The notes: generated from the letters alone by a model not told the origin. Shown: positions 20,501-28,581, numbered from the stretch's first letter. The stretch is 35,550 bases of DNA from Candidatus Bipolaricaulis sp. (GCA_028713635.1 JAQTNX010000007.1:1-35550); one strand, 5' to 3'. A program made the numbers and translations.

Positions 20501-20656
20501 TTCGCCCTCCCGCACCTTGGTCACCCGGGATTCGCCGTGGCTGTCGGCCGAGAAGTAGAGCTCGGCCTCCGTGGCCCAGGCGGTGGTGACGCAAAGCACG
20601 AGGAGGAGTGGCACAACAACCGTGGCGGCCCTTCCTGCTCGTTTCACCCTAGCCAT
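17591..20656 (-). CDS. Large secreted repetitive beta-sandwich protein with C-terminal FlgD-Ig-like domain (surface/S-layer-like)
   Basis: 1021 aa, signal peptide MARVKRAGRAATVVVPLLLVLCVTTAWA; repeated 'V(Y/F)(V/I)xVxDxxxNxD' and 'GDTxxAxYxDPxxxSD' motifs; C-terminal 'APNPFDDVVRFAYHG..VYDLAGHLVWS..VEWDGRSNDGDALANGGYIYVV'. Confidence 0.75.
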   Translation of the reverse strand: MARVKRAGRAATVVVPLLLVLCVTTAWATEAELYFSADSHGESRVTKVREGEQVWIVVYDPDEDIDCDVRDKVWTDIKVFDAKTGAHIVWKSYKSPGGDAHNFVFGDAQYVPYKGHWPGETAGWTGADYLEEIERGAGLFVSSRPFQIGTRVKYSHDGRDHAHIVGPYDRASGGAVAPTDFQWGGYLYADDNDAGDEGDDRVWVSAKPALSPPAAGKAIPGFVDAQTSPVPGRDAYLPNGDPGALNSAYMLGRFENMDTLVGLYADQDDPSDVALALAKIEDTEAEIRWDESVYSDGNEAATITIVDDDENLSCNDIEMVPVFVIVNPGSWNWQGTKATSASDFWGLNRWGGVADIAGTPAGQSLLWCNIYDSGMYIDLGSRQPNKEGTYYIQYPTADSDQLVSFDTLSDSGITRVMFYATETGADTGVFKLKLNSILRDLGFRTLNVRDVLVAYYLDPNDQDDFKLSLAYISEKKHSSLRFTDYARNSQSLFWLGRDPVYVEVVDENANQEACCPERVVVQVVDPHEVDDTEWLILDELSSNSPVFFTNQGMELLSVWDALGVGDPNMDGGYSLELDNWSLEAFNEDSIYVRYNDVKYTDASLTGLGDRDVATAFPPAIESVRSANDVAFSVFEVADTQVYDGSTVEMYFLDRNGNRVSGYANSDCVFIEVIDPDQNEDTMRRERVAAFWDGTAGAGQNIPHGPMNYAQNHLDSCGFLDSKTHIVNELLGDTNIFDAGTWGKIYILNPRNGRWASSDLFETGTNAGDFVSVSCVDLVSQYECAPSLGVLPGDTILAAYQDPSNHSDIAWISIKVSVGGTQPVEGSTTRFVDELGMPVSAYVEGDLVYVRVDDPTLVGAGTVPNAVTIDDVTFDLSPLATASAGAFITEGIDLASAGYAAGDTATATYRDPGDSSDTSSASVPIVAGEFSVEEFYTAPNPFDDVVRFAYHGAGLAETFSVSVYDLAGHLVWSTTASDVLSVEWDGRSNDGDALANGGYIYVVLASSGEKEFPGKGILFINR

Positions 20657-20677
20657 CCTTCCCTTGTGTCCAACCGC

Positions 20678-21295
20678 CTACCCCCGCTCGCTGCCCGCGG
20701 GCGCCGCTTCGCGCACACGGTCCGCGGGCACGCCGATCGGCGCACGGAGGTCACGCCAGAAGCGTCTCCACGCGCACGCCGAGAGAGCGACCCAAATCAG
20801 GACCGGCCCGGCCTCCCAGAGAACCCGAACCAGAACCTGCCATCCCTCCAGAGTCGCCGACAGGAACGCCCCCGCGGCCGAAAGCCCAGCGGCGGCGTAC
20901 GCCAGTTCTACCGCCACGACGAGGTATCCCACCTGGAGCACGAACAGAGCGACGACTCCCACCAGGGCGCGAATCGCGCGACGCCAGACTCCCAGTCCCG
21001 GCGTCGCCAAGAAGAGCGCAACAAGGGGGATCAGGGCAAAGAACGTATACCGATCGAAGTACAGGAACGGCGTCACCCGCTGTTCGTCAAGCCGACGGAG
21101 GATCCACACCTCTCCGGCCCTCGCATCGACGACGGTCACGTCCGCCCTCTCAACCGCATGGAACAGCGGCCTGGCGACCCCCACGACCCACCCGCCGTAG
21201 TACGGCACCGCAAGGCCCCACAGCGGTGTCAGCACAGCGAGCGCCAGCGCGAACAGGAGGAAGAACCGCCCCACGCGCCTCATGAGCCGATTCAC
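20678..21295 (-). CDS. Small multi-TM membrane protein, probable exosortase-associated protein
   Basis: VNRLMRRVGRFFLLFALALAVLTPLWGLAVPYYGG...; several TM segments; GTG start overlaps exosortase stop (GTGA). ORF track over-extends N-terminus to 21946. Confidence 0.6.
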   Translation of the reverse strand: MNRLMRRVGRFFLLFALALAVLTPLWGLAVPYYGGWVVGVARPLFHAVERADVTVVDARAGEVWILRRLDEQRVTPFLYFDRYTFFALIPLVALFLATPGLGVWRRAIRALVGVVALFVLQVGYLVVAVELAYAAAGLSAAGAFLSATLEGWQVLVRVLWEAGPVLIWVALSACAWRRFWRDLRAPIGVPADRVREAAPAGSERG

Positions 21296-21840
21296 GACGA
21301 TCCCCCTCGCCCGGGCCGCTGCGACGCCCGTCCCGCCCACAGAAGCCACATCGCGACGACGATCGCGATGACGAGCGACTGCCACACAACCTGGTGCACA
21401 ACGTCCAGAACGGACGCCCAATGCACCCCGACGTAGTACAGGCTGACGAGACGAACGACGTTGACAGCGAAGAGGACGCAGACGCCCACGACGCAGCCGG
21501 CAAGGCGCGCCCGCCACGAGGCCGGGAAGAGAAGCACAGCGATCAGGTAGAGGCCCGTGGCGAAGAGCCCGGTGCACGCGGTGACCACGGAGATGCCGAA
21601 CTGCCCGGACACAACGGATGTCCCCTGAGCCACCGTCGCGCACCCGAGGACCCCGAGCACCCCGCTCGTGACGACCGCGAAGGCGCGCTGCACCCACCCG
21701 AGGGCCGTCTCGTTCAGGAGCAGAGCGATCCACGCGCCGCCCACCACGGCAACGGCGGCAAACGTCGACGCGACGCGACCTCGCGACCGGGGCTCGTGTG
21801 CCGCGCGTCCCTCCGCAGCCACGCCACTCAAGGGTCTCAT
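21292..21840 (-). CDS. Exosortase (XrtH-like transpeptidase)
   Basis: About 182 aa multi-TM; Cys-Arg-His motifs 'TACTGLFATGLYLIAVLLFPASW', 'FAVNVVRLVSLYYVG', 'DVVHQVVWQS'; ATG (21840) overlaps stop of the preceding IPTL-CTERM gene (ATGA). Confidence 0.85.
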   Translation of the reverse strand: MRPLSGVAAEGRAAHEPRSRGRVASTFAAVAVVGGAWIALLLNETALGWVQRAFAVVTSGVLGVLGCATVAQGTSVVSGQFGISVVTACTGLFATGLYLIAVLLFPASWRARLAGCVVGVCVLFAVNVVRLVSLYYVGVHWASVLDVVHQVVWQSLVIAIVVAMWLLWAGRASQRPGRGGSS

Positions 21841-22889
21841 GGGTTGACCCGCCGACGCCGGAGCGTCCAGCCGAAAGCGATCGCCAAGAGGGAGGTGAGC
21901 GCGATCGCGCCCCACTCCGAAAGGCTCGGCGCGTCGATGGTTCCACAGAGCGGGATCGGCCCTACCGGCTCGTCCACCGTGAAGCACGTCGGGTCATCGT
22001 CTTCCGAGGTCTCCGGATCGTCCGTCGGCTCGGAGGCATCCGGCGTGCCGTCTCCGCTCTCGTCCCAATACGCAGTCCCCTGGTTGCAGATCTCGATGCC
22101 GATCTCGGCATCCTCCGCAACGGTCACTCGGTAGGTCAGCGTCACCGACCCGCCGGCCGGGATGCCGCCGTCCCAGACGATCGTTGTCCCCTCGAGGGCG
22201 ATCGTGCCACGCGTCACCTGCACGTACCCCGTGGGCGCGATCAGATCGGACAGCCCGTCGGTGTACTCGTGGCCGGGCCCGTTCTCGAGATCCTCGCACC
22301 CGTCGTTCACGATCACGACTTCGTATCGGATCGTATCGCCGGGGTTCACCGTACCCTCGTTCACGTCGATGTACCGCTTGGTAGCTTCGAGCATCGGCGC
22401 GTTCGGACGAACGAGGACGTCGAACGTGTACTCGTTGTTCGCCTCGTTGAGCTCGGCGACGGTCGATCCGGTGTCGGCTCGAACGATGATTGTGTGAGAT
22501 CCTGCCGGCACGTCGTCCGTGTCCCATGTGAACGTGAGTTTCACGAAGTCACAGCCGAGAAGTCCCCCCACGCGCTTCGTCTGGATCGGGTGCGAGGTGC
22601 CGTCCCAGTAGGCCGTCACGTCGAACGCGCCGGCGTCCCCGCAACTCAGGTTGTCGATCGTGACCGTGATCGTCACCGTCCCGCCTCGGCAGACGTCGCC
22701 CGAGATCTCCTGAACCGATGTGACGCCGCCCGAGAGGACGACGCCCGGCGCCGGAAACCAAAGATCCGGCTGCTTCAGACACGGATCCTCGGCGACAGCG
22801 CCCAGCCCGGCGAGCAGCACGACGGCGACCGCAAGTCCCCCCAGAAGCGCTCCCCTGTCTCGTCTCGAACGTCTCGTTCGATCGTTCAT
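21837..22889 (-). CDS. Secreted CARDB/DUF11-like protein with IPTL-CTERM-type sorting signal
   Basis: Signal peptide then Ig-like repeats; C-terminus 'APSLSEWGAIALTSLLAIAFGWTLRRRRVNP' = IPTLxxWG-like motif + TM helix + Arg cluster. Start placed at MNDRTRRSRRDRG (22889). Confidence 0.85.
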   Translation of the reverse strand: MNDRTRRSRRDRGALLGGLAVAVVLLAGLGAVAEDPCLKQPDLWFPAPGVVLSGGVTSVQEISGDVCRGGTVTITVTIDNLSCGDAGAFDVTAYWDGTSHPIQTKRVGGLLGCDFVKLTFTWDTDDVPAGSHTIIVRADTGSTVAELNEANNEYTFDVLVRPNAPMLEATKRYIDVNEGTVNPGDTIRYEVVIVNDGCEDLENGPGHEYTDGLSDLIAPTGYVQVTRGTIALEGTTIVWDGGIPAGGSVTLTYRVTVAEDAEIGIEICNQGTAYWDESGDGTPDASEPTDDPETSEDDDPTCFTVDEPVGPIPLCGTIDAPSLSEWGAIALTSLLAIAFGWTLRRRRVNP

Positions 22890-23094
22890 CGCACCACGTC
22901 CTTCGCGCACCCAGAGCCCCCGCCGCCGACGCGGGGCGCCGGCGGCCATCAAGCTCAAGAGTAGTTGGGAAAGGAAGAGCGAGGGGTGCTCCCCGGCGAG
23001 AGCGGGGGTGATCTTCATCACACCCAAGGCAGCGCGCGGGCGACATCAGAACGTAACCGATGTCACATTCGGGGGACGGGTGTCCGGGACTCCT

Positions 23095-24465
23095 CTACTG
23101 CGATGGGGACGTACAGCGCAGCCAGACGGCGGCCTCGGCCGCTACCCGCTCGCACAGAGTTGGGGCAAGGCCGGCGTACGAGGAGGGGCGGAGCGCCTTC
23201 ATCCGGGTCTTGAGCTTGGCGTCGACAGGCAGGCCCTCGATCCACTCGTGGAGTTCCGCCAGCGTGATCGTCTTCCCGCGCGTGAGACCTCGAAGGGCTT
23301 CGTACGGATCCCCTGTTCCCTCGGCTCGGAGCATGGTCTGGTATGCCTCGGCCAGCACGTCCGGAGCGGCGTCGACGCGCGCCCGCAGCTCGGCCGGATC
23401 CAGGTCGACGCGGCCGAGTCCGCCGAGCGTCTCTTCCAGCGCAAGGTAGGCGTGGGCCAGCGCGACCCCGATATTCCGCTTGGCCGTCGAGTCGGAGAGG
23501 TCGCGCTGCATTCGCGAGTGGGTCAGCTTGTCCGCGAGCGTGTGCAGGAGCGCCGTCGACACAGCGAGGTTCCCCTCGCTGTTCTCGAACCGGATCGGGT
23601 TCACCTTGTGGGGCATCGTCGACGATCCGACTTCGCCCGGAACGGCCCGATGGACGACATCGCCGCGCGAGATGTACTCCCACAGGTCGATGTCCAAGTC
23701 GAGAACGATGTTGTTGATCCGCGACGTCACCGCGAAGTACTCGGCGAGTCCGTCGCCGTCGTCGATCTGGGTTGTGCACGCCATCGGCTCCAGGCCGAGC
23801 GCCGCCACGAACCGCTCCGCAAAGTCAATCCAGTCGATGTCCGGGCGCGCTACGACGGCCGCGGCGTACGTCCCTGTCGCGCCCGACAGCTTCCCCCGGA
23901 GCCGAAGCGCCTCGAGCTGGCGCCCTTGGCGGACAAGGCGGTGGACGAAGACGGCCAACTCCTTCCCGAACGTCGTCGGAGACGCCGCTTGCCCATGCGT
24001 TCGTGCGGGGAACGACGCCGACTTCCACCGCTCCACACGCTCCGCAAGCGCGGCAACAAGGCGCCGAAGCTGAGGCAGCTGCTCCCTGTCCCGGTACCGC
24101 GCGAGAAGAAGCGCGTAGGCAAGGTTGTTGACGTCCTCGGACGTCAGCGCGAAGTGGATCCGATTCGGGTGCGCAAGCTCAAGCTTCTCGCGAAGGAAGA
24201 GCTCGCAGGACTTGACGTCATGGCGAATCGCCGACTCGATCTCTTTGATCCGCGCGAAGTCCTCGTCCGTGAACGCTCGAGCCGCCTCGATGCGCGCCTT
24301 CTCGGCGCGAGTCAGCTTCGGGAAGACGCCGACCTCGTCCAGAGCGACGAGGTACCGGAGCTCCACCTCGCACCGAGCCGCCATCAGGGCGAACTCGGAG
24401 AAGTACGCGGAGAGGTGACCGACGGCGCCGGCGTAGCGCCCGTCCAGGGGCGAGATCTCGCGCAT
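23095..24465 (-). CDS. purB: Adenylosuccinate lyase
   Basis: 'MREISPLDGRYAGAVGHLSAYFSEFALM..', 'TSEDVNNLAYALLLARYR', 'PARTHGQAASPTTFGKELAVF', 'GEVGSSTMPHKVNPIRFENSEGNL'. Confidence 0.95.
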   Translation of the reverse strand: MREISPLDGRYAGAVGHLSAYFSEFALMAARCEVELRYLVALDEVGVFPKLTRAEKARIEAARAFTDEDFARIKEIESAIRHDVKSCELFLREKLELAHPNRIHFALTSEDVNNLAYALLLARYRDREQLPQLRRLVAALAERVERWKSASFPARTHGQAASPTTFGKELAVFVHRLVRQGRQLEALRLRGKLSGATGTYAAAVVARPDIDWIDFAERFVAALGLEPMACTTQIDDGDGLAEYFAVTSRINNIVLDLDIDLWEYISRGDVVHRAVPGEVGSSTMPHKVNPIRFENSEGNLAVSTALLHTLADKLTHSRMQRDLSDSTAKRNIGVALAHAYLALEETLGGLGRVDLDPAELRARVDAAPDVLAEAYQTMLRAEGTGDPYEALRGLTRGKTITLAELHEWIEGLPVDAKLKTRMKALRPSSYAGLAPTLCERVAAEAAVWLRCTSPSQ

Positions 24466-24473
24466 GGTGCCTC

Positions 24474-25964
24474 CTACGTGCTCCAACTCGACAGGGAGTC
24501 GGCCTCGCCGCCGAGCTGCAGGATGTCGTGGACCTTTCCCTCTCGAATCGCCAGCGCCGACACCAGTTCCAGCTCGGCGTTCGCATGCAGCTCGGCGATC
24601 GTTCGGCAGCCGCACGACGACATCGCCGACTTCACCTTGCTGATCATGAGGGGGAGGTTGTCGCGCAGCTTCCCCGCATACTCGACGAATCCTTCGACGC
24701 CTTCCACAAAAGCGGCCTGCCGATATCGGGCGGGGCTCCACTCCCGCGCCCGCGCCGAACCCTCGCCCCAGTACGGTTTCATCACGCGGTCGTTGATGCG
24801 GACCGTCTCCGTCGGCGACTCCTCCATGCGCGCAAAGAAGCGCCCCATCATGATCGCGTCCGCCCCGAGGGCGAGCCCGATGATGACGTCCTTGGAGTTC
24901 ACGACACCGCCGTCCGCGATCACCGGGACGTGGACGCCCGTCTTCGCTTCATGGCGGTCGCGGGCCGCAACCACCTCCATCACCGCCGTGGCAAGCCCTC
25001 GCCCGGTGCCCTTTTGCTCCTGCGTGATGCACATGGAGCCGCCGCCCATGCCCACCTTCACCGCCCCCGCGCCGGCGGCGACGAGGTAATCGAACCCTTC
25101 GCCGGTGATGACATTCCCGCCGATCACCGGGAGGTTGGGAGCGCGACAGCGAATCCACTGCAGGGTGTCTCGCTGGAACGTTGTGTGACCGTCCGACGAG
25201 TCGATGACGAGGACGTCGACCCCCGCCTCGACAAGGGCCGGAACCCGGCTCTCGTAGTCGTGCGTGTTGACGGCGGCAAACGCCAGCAGGCGCTTCCTCT
25301 CGTCGACCACCTGGTCGGGGTTATCGAGGTGGTCCTCGATGTCCTTGCGAAAAACCAGGGAGAGCAGCCGATCGTCTCGATCGACGATGGGGAGCACCGC
25401 GCGATGTCCCTCGATGAGCAGCGCGTTCGCCGCTTCAAGGTCGGAGATCCCAACGCCGACGTCGAGCTGGGCCCGTGGAACCATTCGCTCCTTCGCCGGC
25501 ACGTCGGCGTGAATCCGCGCGTCGTAGTCACGACGCGTGATCAATCCGAGCAGCCGGCCGTCCGGCGACACGACGGGAAAGGTCGAGAACCCGTACTGCC
25601 TTCGGAGCGCCTCGACGTCTCGCAAGCGAACGTCCGGCCCGATCGTCCGCGGCTCGACGAATCCGGCCTTGTGCGCCTTGATCGCCGCGACCATCGCCGC
25701 CTCGTCGGCGATTGACTGCGAGCAGTACACGACGGCTGCCCCGCCGAGCCTCGCGAGCTCGATCCCCATCCGCGGGCCTGACACAGACTGCATCGCGGCC
25801 GCGAGAAGCGGCGTCTTGAGGGCGATCACCCCTCCATCAGGCCGCAGAACGAGCGGACTCTCGAGCGAGATGCGATCGATCGACGTCTCTCGTGTCGTGA
25901 GGCCGGGAAGGAGTCGGAACTCGGTCAACGTTCTCGAGGGTTCCATGCGTACGCGACGTGCCAT
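24474..25964 (-). CDS. guaB: IMP dehydrogenase with CBS domains
   Basis: CBS-pair region; 'VLVIDSSDGHTTFQRDTLQWIR', 'VKVGMGGGSMCITQEQKGTGRG', 'IADGGVVNSKDVIIGLALGADAIMMGRFFA'. Start at 25964 with GGGAGG RBS. Confidence 0.93.
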   Translation of the reverse strand: MARRVRMEPSRTLTEFRLLPGLTTRETSIDRISLESPLVLRPDGGVIALKTPLLAAAMQSVSGPRMGIELARLGGAAVVYCSQSIADEAAMVAAIKAHKAGFVEPRTIGPDVRLRDVEALRRQYGFSTFPVVSPDGRLLGLITRRDYDARIHADVPAKERMVPRAQLDVGVGISDLEAANALLIEGHRAVLPIVDRDDRLLSLVFRKDIEDHLDNPDQVVDERKRLLAFAAVNTHDYESRVPALVEAGVDVLVIDSSDGHTTFQRDTLQWIRCRAPNLPVIGGNVITGEGFDYLVAAGAGAVKVGMGGGSMCITQEQKGTGRGLATAVMEVVAARDRHEAKTGVHVPVIADGGVVNSKDVIIGLALGADAIMMGRFFARMEESPTETVRINDRVMKPYWGEGSARAREWSPARYRQAAFVEGVEGFVEYAGKLRDNLPLMISKVKSAMSSCGCRTIAELHANAELELVSALAIREGKVHDILQLGGEADSLSSWST

Positions 25965-26091
25965 CGAACCTCCCAGATTGTCCATGTCCCTTTGTACTCA
26001 GACGAGGTCCGCGCTGCAAGAAGCGCGTCTCGCGCGGTGCCGACAAAGGCGACGCGGCCGGCACGTCAGGCCGACCGCGCCTAGAGGTCTG

Positions 26092-26106
26092 CGGACTCCG
26101 AGTCCG
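26092..26106 (-). terminator. Hairpin immediately after the hydrogenase operon's last gene
   Basis: CGGACT-CCG-AGTCCG palindrome 3' of the stop at 26109; no clear T-tract. Confidence 0.35.
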
Positions 26107-26108
26107 GC

Positions 26109-27665
26109 TTACGCCGAGGCCGCTTGGAACTCCGATCGGAACCGGTCCACAGCGCTCTTCACCGGCAGAATCAGCGACTGCCCAAGCGGGCAGAGCGACG
26201 TCGCCTGCATCGTACGCGCAATGTCGACCAACCGATCCACGTCGCCCGGGCTCGCGTTCCCCGTCCGGATGGCCTCGGAGAGCTGGACGAGCGCGGCAGT
26301 CCCCGTGCGACACGGAGCGCACTGCCCGCACGACTCGTGCCGGAAGAACCGCAGGATCCCGTGCAAGAGCTCGACGATCGACGTGTCCTCGTCGACCACG
26401 AGGATCGCCCCCGACCCCAGCACGCCCGCGTACTCCTTGAGCCCGTCGAAGTCCATCGCAACGTCCAGCTGCGACTCATCGACGAACCCTCCCGCCGCGC
26501 CGCCGATCAGCGCTGCCTTGAACCTCTTCCCGCCGCGGACTCCGCCGCCACATTCCCAGATGATCCTACGCAGCGGCGTCCCCATCTCCACTTCGACCAG
26601 CCCTGGGGCTTCGACGTGGCCGAGGATCGTGTACACCTTGGTGCCGGGGCACGAGGCCGTTCCGAACGATCGGAACCACTCGGCGCCGCGCACGACGATC
26701 GGAGGGACGTTGGCCAACGTCTCGACGTTGTTCACGACCGTCGGGCGGGCCCAGAGCCCCACCGCGCCGGGGTACGGCGGCTTCAATCGTGGGTAGCCGC
26801 GCTTCCCCTCGATCGACTCGATGAGCGCGGTCTCTTCGCCGCACACGTACGCGCCCGCCCCCTTCTTGACCTCGACGTCGAATGAGAACGACGCGCCGAG
26901 GATCGAGTCGCCGAGAAGACCCGCAGCACGGGCGTCGTCGATCGCCTTCTGCATGCGCCGGATCGAGAGCGCGTACTCGCCGCGGATGTAGACATAGCCT
27001 TTCGTGGCGCCCACGGCGTAGCCGGCCAGCATGATCCCCTCAAGGAGCCGATGGGGATCCCCCTCCAGAATCAGCCGGTCTTTGAACGTCCCCGGCTCTC
27101 CTTCGTCGGCGTTGCAGACGATGTACTTGACCTCACCCGGCGCCGTGAACCCCCACTTCATGCCGGTCGGGAACCCCGCGCCGCCTCGTCCGCGCAGCCC
27201 CGATTGCTTCACGAGCGCCACCACGTTCGCGGGGCTCATCCCGGTTTCGATCACGTGGGCGATCCCTTCGTACGCTCCAGCGGCGATCGCCTCGTCGAGG
27301 TTCTCCGGGTCGATGACGCCGCAGTTGCGTAGAACGATGCGGGACCGCTCGCCCAAGGCCGTCATCGTCGCCGATCGTCGGGCAATCCGCAGGCGACGCA
27401 CCGGGCGTCCTTTGACCAGGTGCTCCTCGACGATCTCCTTCACGTCGGAGACCGCGACGCGCCCGTACGCGACCCCGTCAGGATGGACGACGAGAATGAC
27501 GCCGTGCCCTGCGATTCCGGGATCCCCGGTCTCGATCACCTGGACTTCCTCGCTGAGTCCGCGCTCGGCGAGCGCGGCGCGCAGAGCCCGTTGTACGTCT
27601 CGCACGCCCGCGAGAAGCGCCTCGTCGTTCACCGACACGAGTACGTGGGTTCTAGCGAGTCGCAT
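26109..27665 (-). CDS. Second NuoF/HoxF-like NADH-binding flavoprotein subunit with Cys-less N-terminal thioredoxin-like domain
   Basis: 'GLRGRGGAGFPTGMKWGF', 'CNADEGEPGTFKDR', 'HESCGQCAPCRTG...TSLCPLGQ' (FMN/NAD site and [4Fe-4S]); N-terminus 'THVLVSVNDEALLAGVRD..VIETGDPGIAGHGVILVVHPDGVAYG'. Confidence 0.92.
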   Translation of the reverse strand: MRLARTHVLVSVNDEALLAGVRDVQRALRAALAERGLSEEVQVIETGDPGIAGHGVILVVHPDGVAYGRVAVSDVKEIVEEHLVKGRPVRRLRIARRSATMTALGERSRIVLRNCGVIDPENLDEAIAAGAYEGIAHVIETGMSPANVVALVKQSGLRGRGGAGFPTGMKWGFTAPGEVKYIVCNADEGEPGTFKDRLILEGDPHRLLEGIMLAGYAVGATKGYVYIRGEYALSIRRMQKAIDDARAAGLLGDSILGASFSFDVEVKKGAGAYVCGEETALIESIEGKRGYPRLKPPYPGAVGLWARPTVVNNVETLANVPPIVVRGAEWFRSFGTASCPGTKVYTILGHVEAPGLVEVEMGTPLRRIIWECGGGVRGGKRFKAALIGGAAGGFVDESQLDVAMDFDGLKEYAGVLGSGAILVVDEDTSIVELLHGILRFFRHESCGQCAPCRTGTAALVQLSEAIRTGNASPGDVDRLVDIARTMQATSLCPLGQSLILPVKSAVDRFRSEFQAASA

Positions 27666-28113
27666 CGTCCCTCCCGAGTCGGTCGAGGATCGCAGCGACG
27701 CGCTCCGCCGTGAGGTTTCCATAGAGCTCCTCGTCGATCATCATCGCCGGCGCGACCCCGCACACGCCCAAGCAGCTCGTGCTCTCCAGCGTGAACACGC
27801 CGTCCGCTGTGGTCTCGCCGACCTCCACGCCGAGGTACCGACGGAGCACGTCCAGCAGCGTCTCCGCCCCCATCAGCAAGCATGGAGGTGACTCGCACAC
27901 CCGGATGATCCGTCGCCCGCGCGGCTTGAGACTGAACATCGAGTAGAACGTCGCCGTGCCGACGACGTCGGACAGCGGGGCGCCGACGTGCTCCGCCGCC
28001 GACCGGAGCGCCTCGGGGGTCAAGTACCGTCTCGGCTCGGCGTCCTGCAGGTCATGCAGGATGTCGAGCAGGTACTCGGCCGACCGAGGGTACTTCTCCA
28101 ACAGGGTTCTCAC
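27652..28113 (-). CDS. Second NuoE/HoxE-like [2Fe-2S] subunit
   Basis: 'VGTATFYSMFSLKPRGRRIIRVCESPPCLLMGAETLL..STSCLGVCGVAPAMMIDEELYGNL'; 14-nt overlap with the NuoF-like gene. Confidence 0.92.
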   Translation of the reverse strand: MRTLLEKYPRSAEYLLDILHDLQDAEPRRYLTPEALRSAAEHVGAPLSDVVGTATFYSMFSLKPRGRRIIRVCESPPCLLMGAETLLDVLRRYLGVEVGETTADGVFTLESTSCLGVCGVAPAMMIDEELYGNLTAERVAAILDRLGRDDATR

Positions 28114-28565
28114 GCATCCTCCTCGCTTGATTCCACCGCCGCGGATCTCAACCAGGCTTGCACTGCCTCGACGGCTTCGGGCAACGCCTTCTCCCCCTCC
28201 GGGCTGAGCCGCTCGGCTACATCAAACAGGCGACCGGGCACGGCAAGAAGCCACGCATCGGGAGCGCGGCCGAAGACGCGCTCGGTCCAGTCGAGCAAAG
28301 CCTCGGGGGACACGGCGTGGCCCAGACCATGCCCGCGTGCCGGCCGGATCCGCCGAACGAGCGTCCCCGCTTCCCCGGCGACGGCGGCGTCGACGAACAA
28401 TACGCGATCGGCGGTCCTCAGGCGGAGGGCAAGTTCCGGCGTCAGCTGGGCGACGCCGATGGCGTCCGCAGACGGCACCGGGCCGAGCTCCGCCACCACG
28501 CGGGGCCCAATCCCGTCGTCGCCCCGCAGCGGATTCCCGATCCCGATCACGAGGTCCACGTCCAC
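28110..28565 (-). CDS. Hydrogenase maturation endopeptidase (HyaD/HycI/HoxW family)
   Basis: 'LVIGIGNPLRGDDGIGPRVVAEL', 'RVLFVDAA'; located directly downstream of the large subunit. Confidence 0.9.
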   Translation of the reverse strand: MDVDLVIGIGNPLRGDDGIGPRVVAELGPVPSADAIGVAQLTPELALRLRTADRVLFVDAAVAGEAGTLVRRIRPARGHGLGHAVSPEALLDWTERVFGRAPDAWLLAVPGRLFDVAERLSPEGEKALPEAVEAVQAWLRSAAVESSEEDA

Positions 28566-28581
28566 CTCCGCGGCTTTCCCA

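Noticed and set aside
20678-21946. 422-aa version of the exosortase-associated protein
   Set aside because: N-terminal half is Arg-rich out-of-frame reading of the exosortase gene; true start is GTG 21295 or ATG 21283.
22720-25089. 789-aa plus-strand ORF antisense to purB/guaB
   Set aside because: Antisense reading of two well-supported minus-strand genes; Arg-rich and without recognisable motifs.
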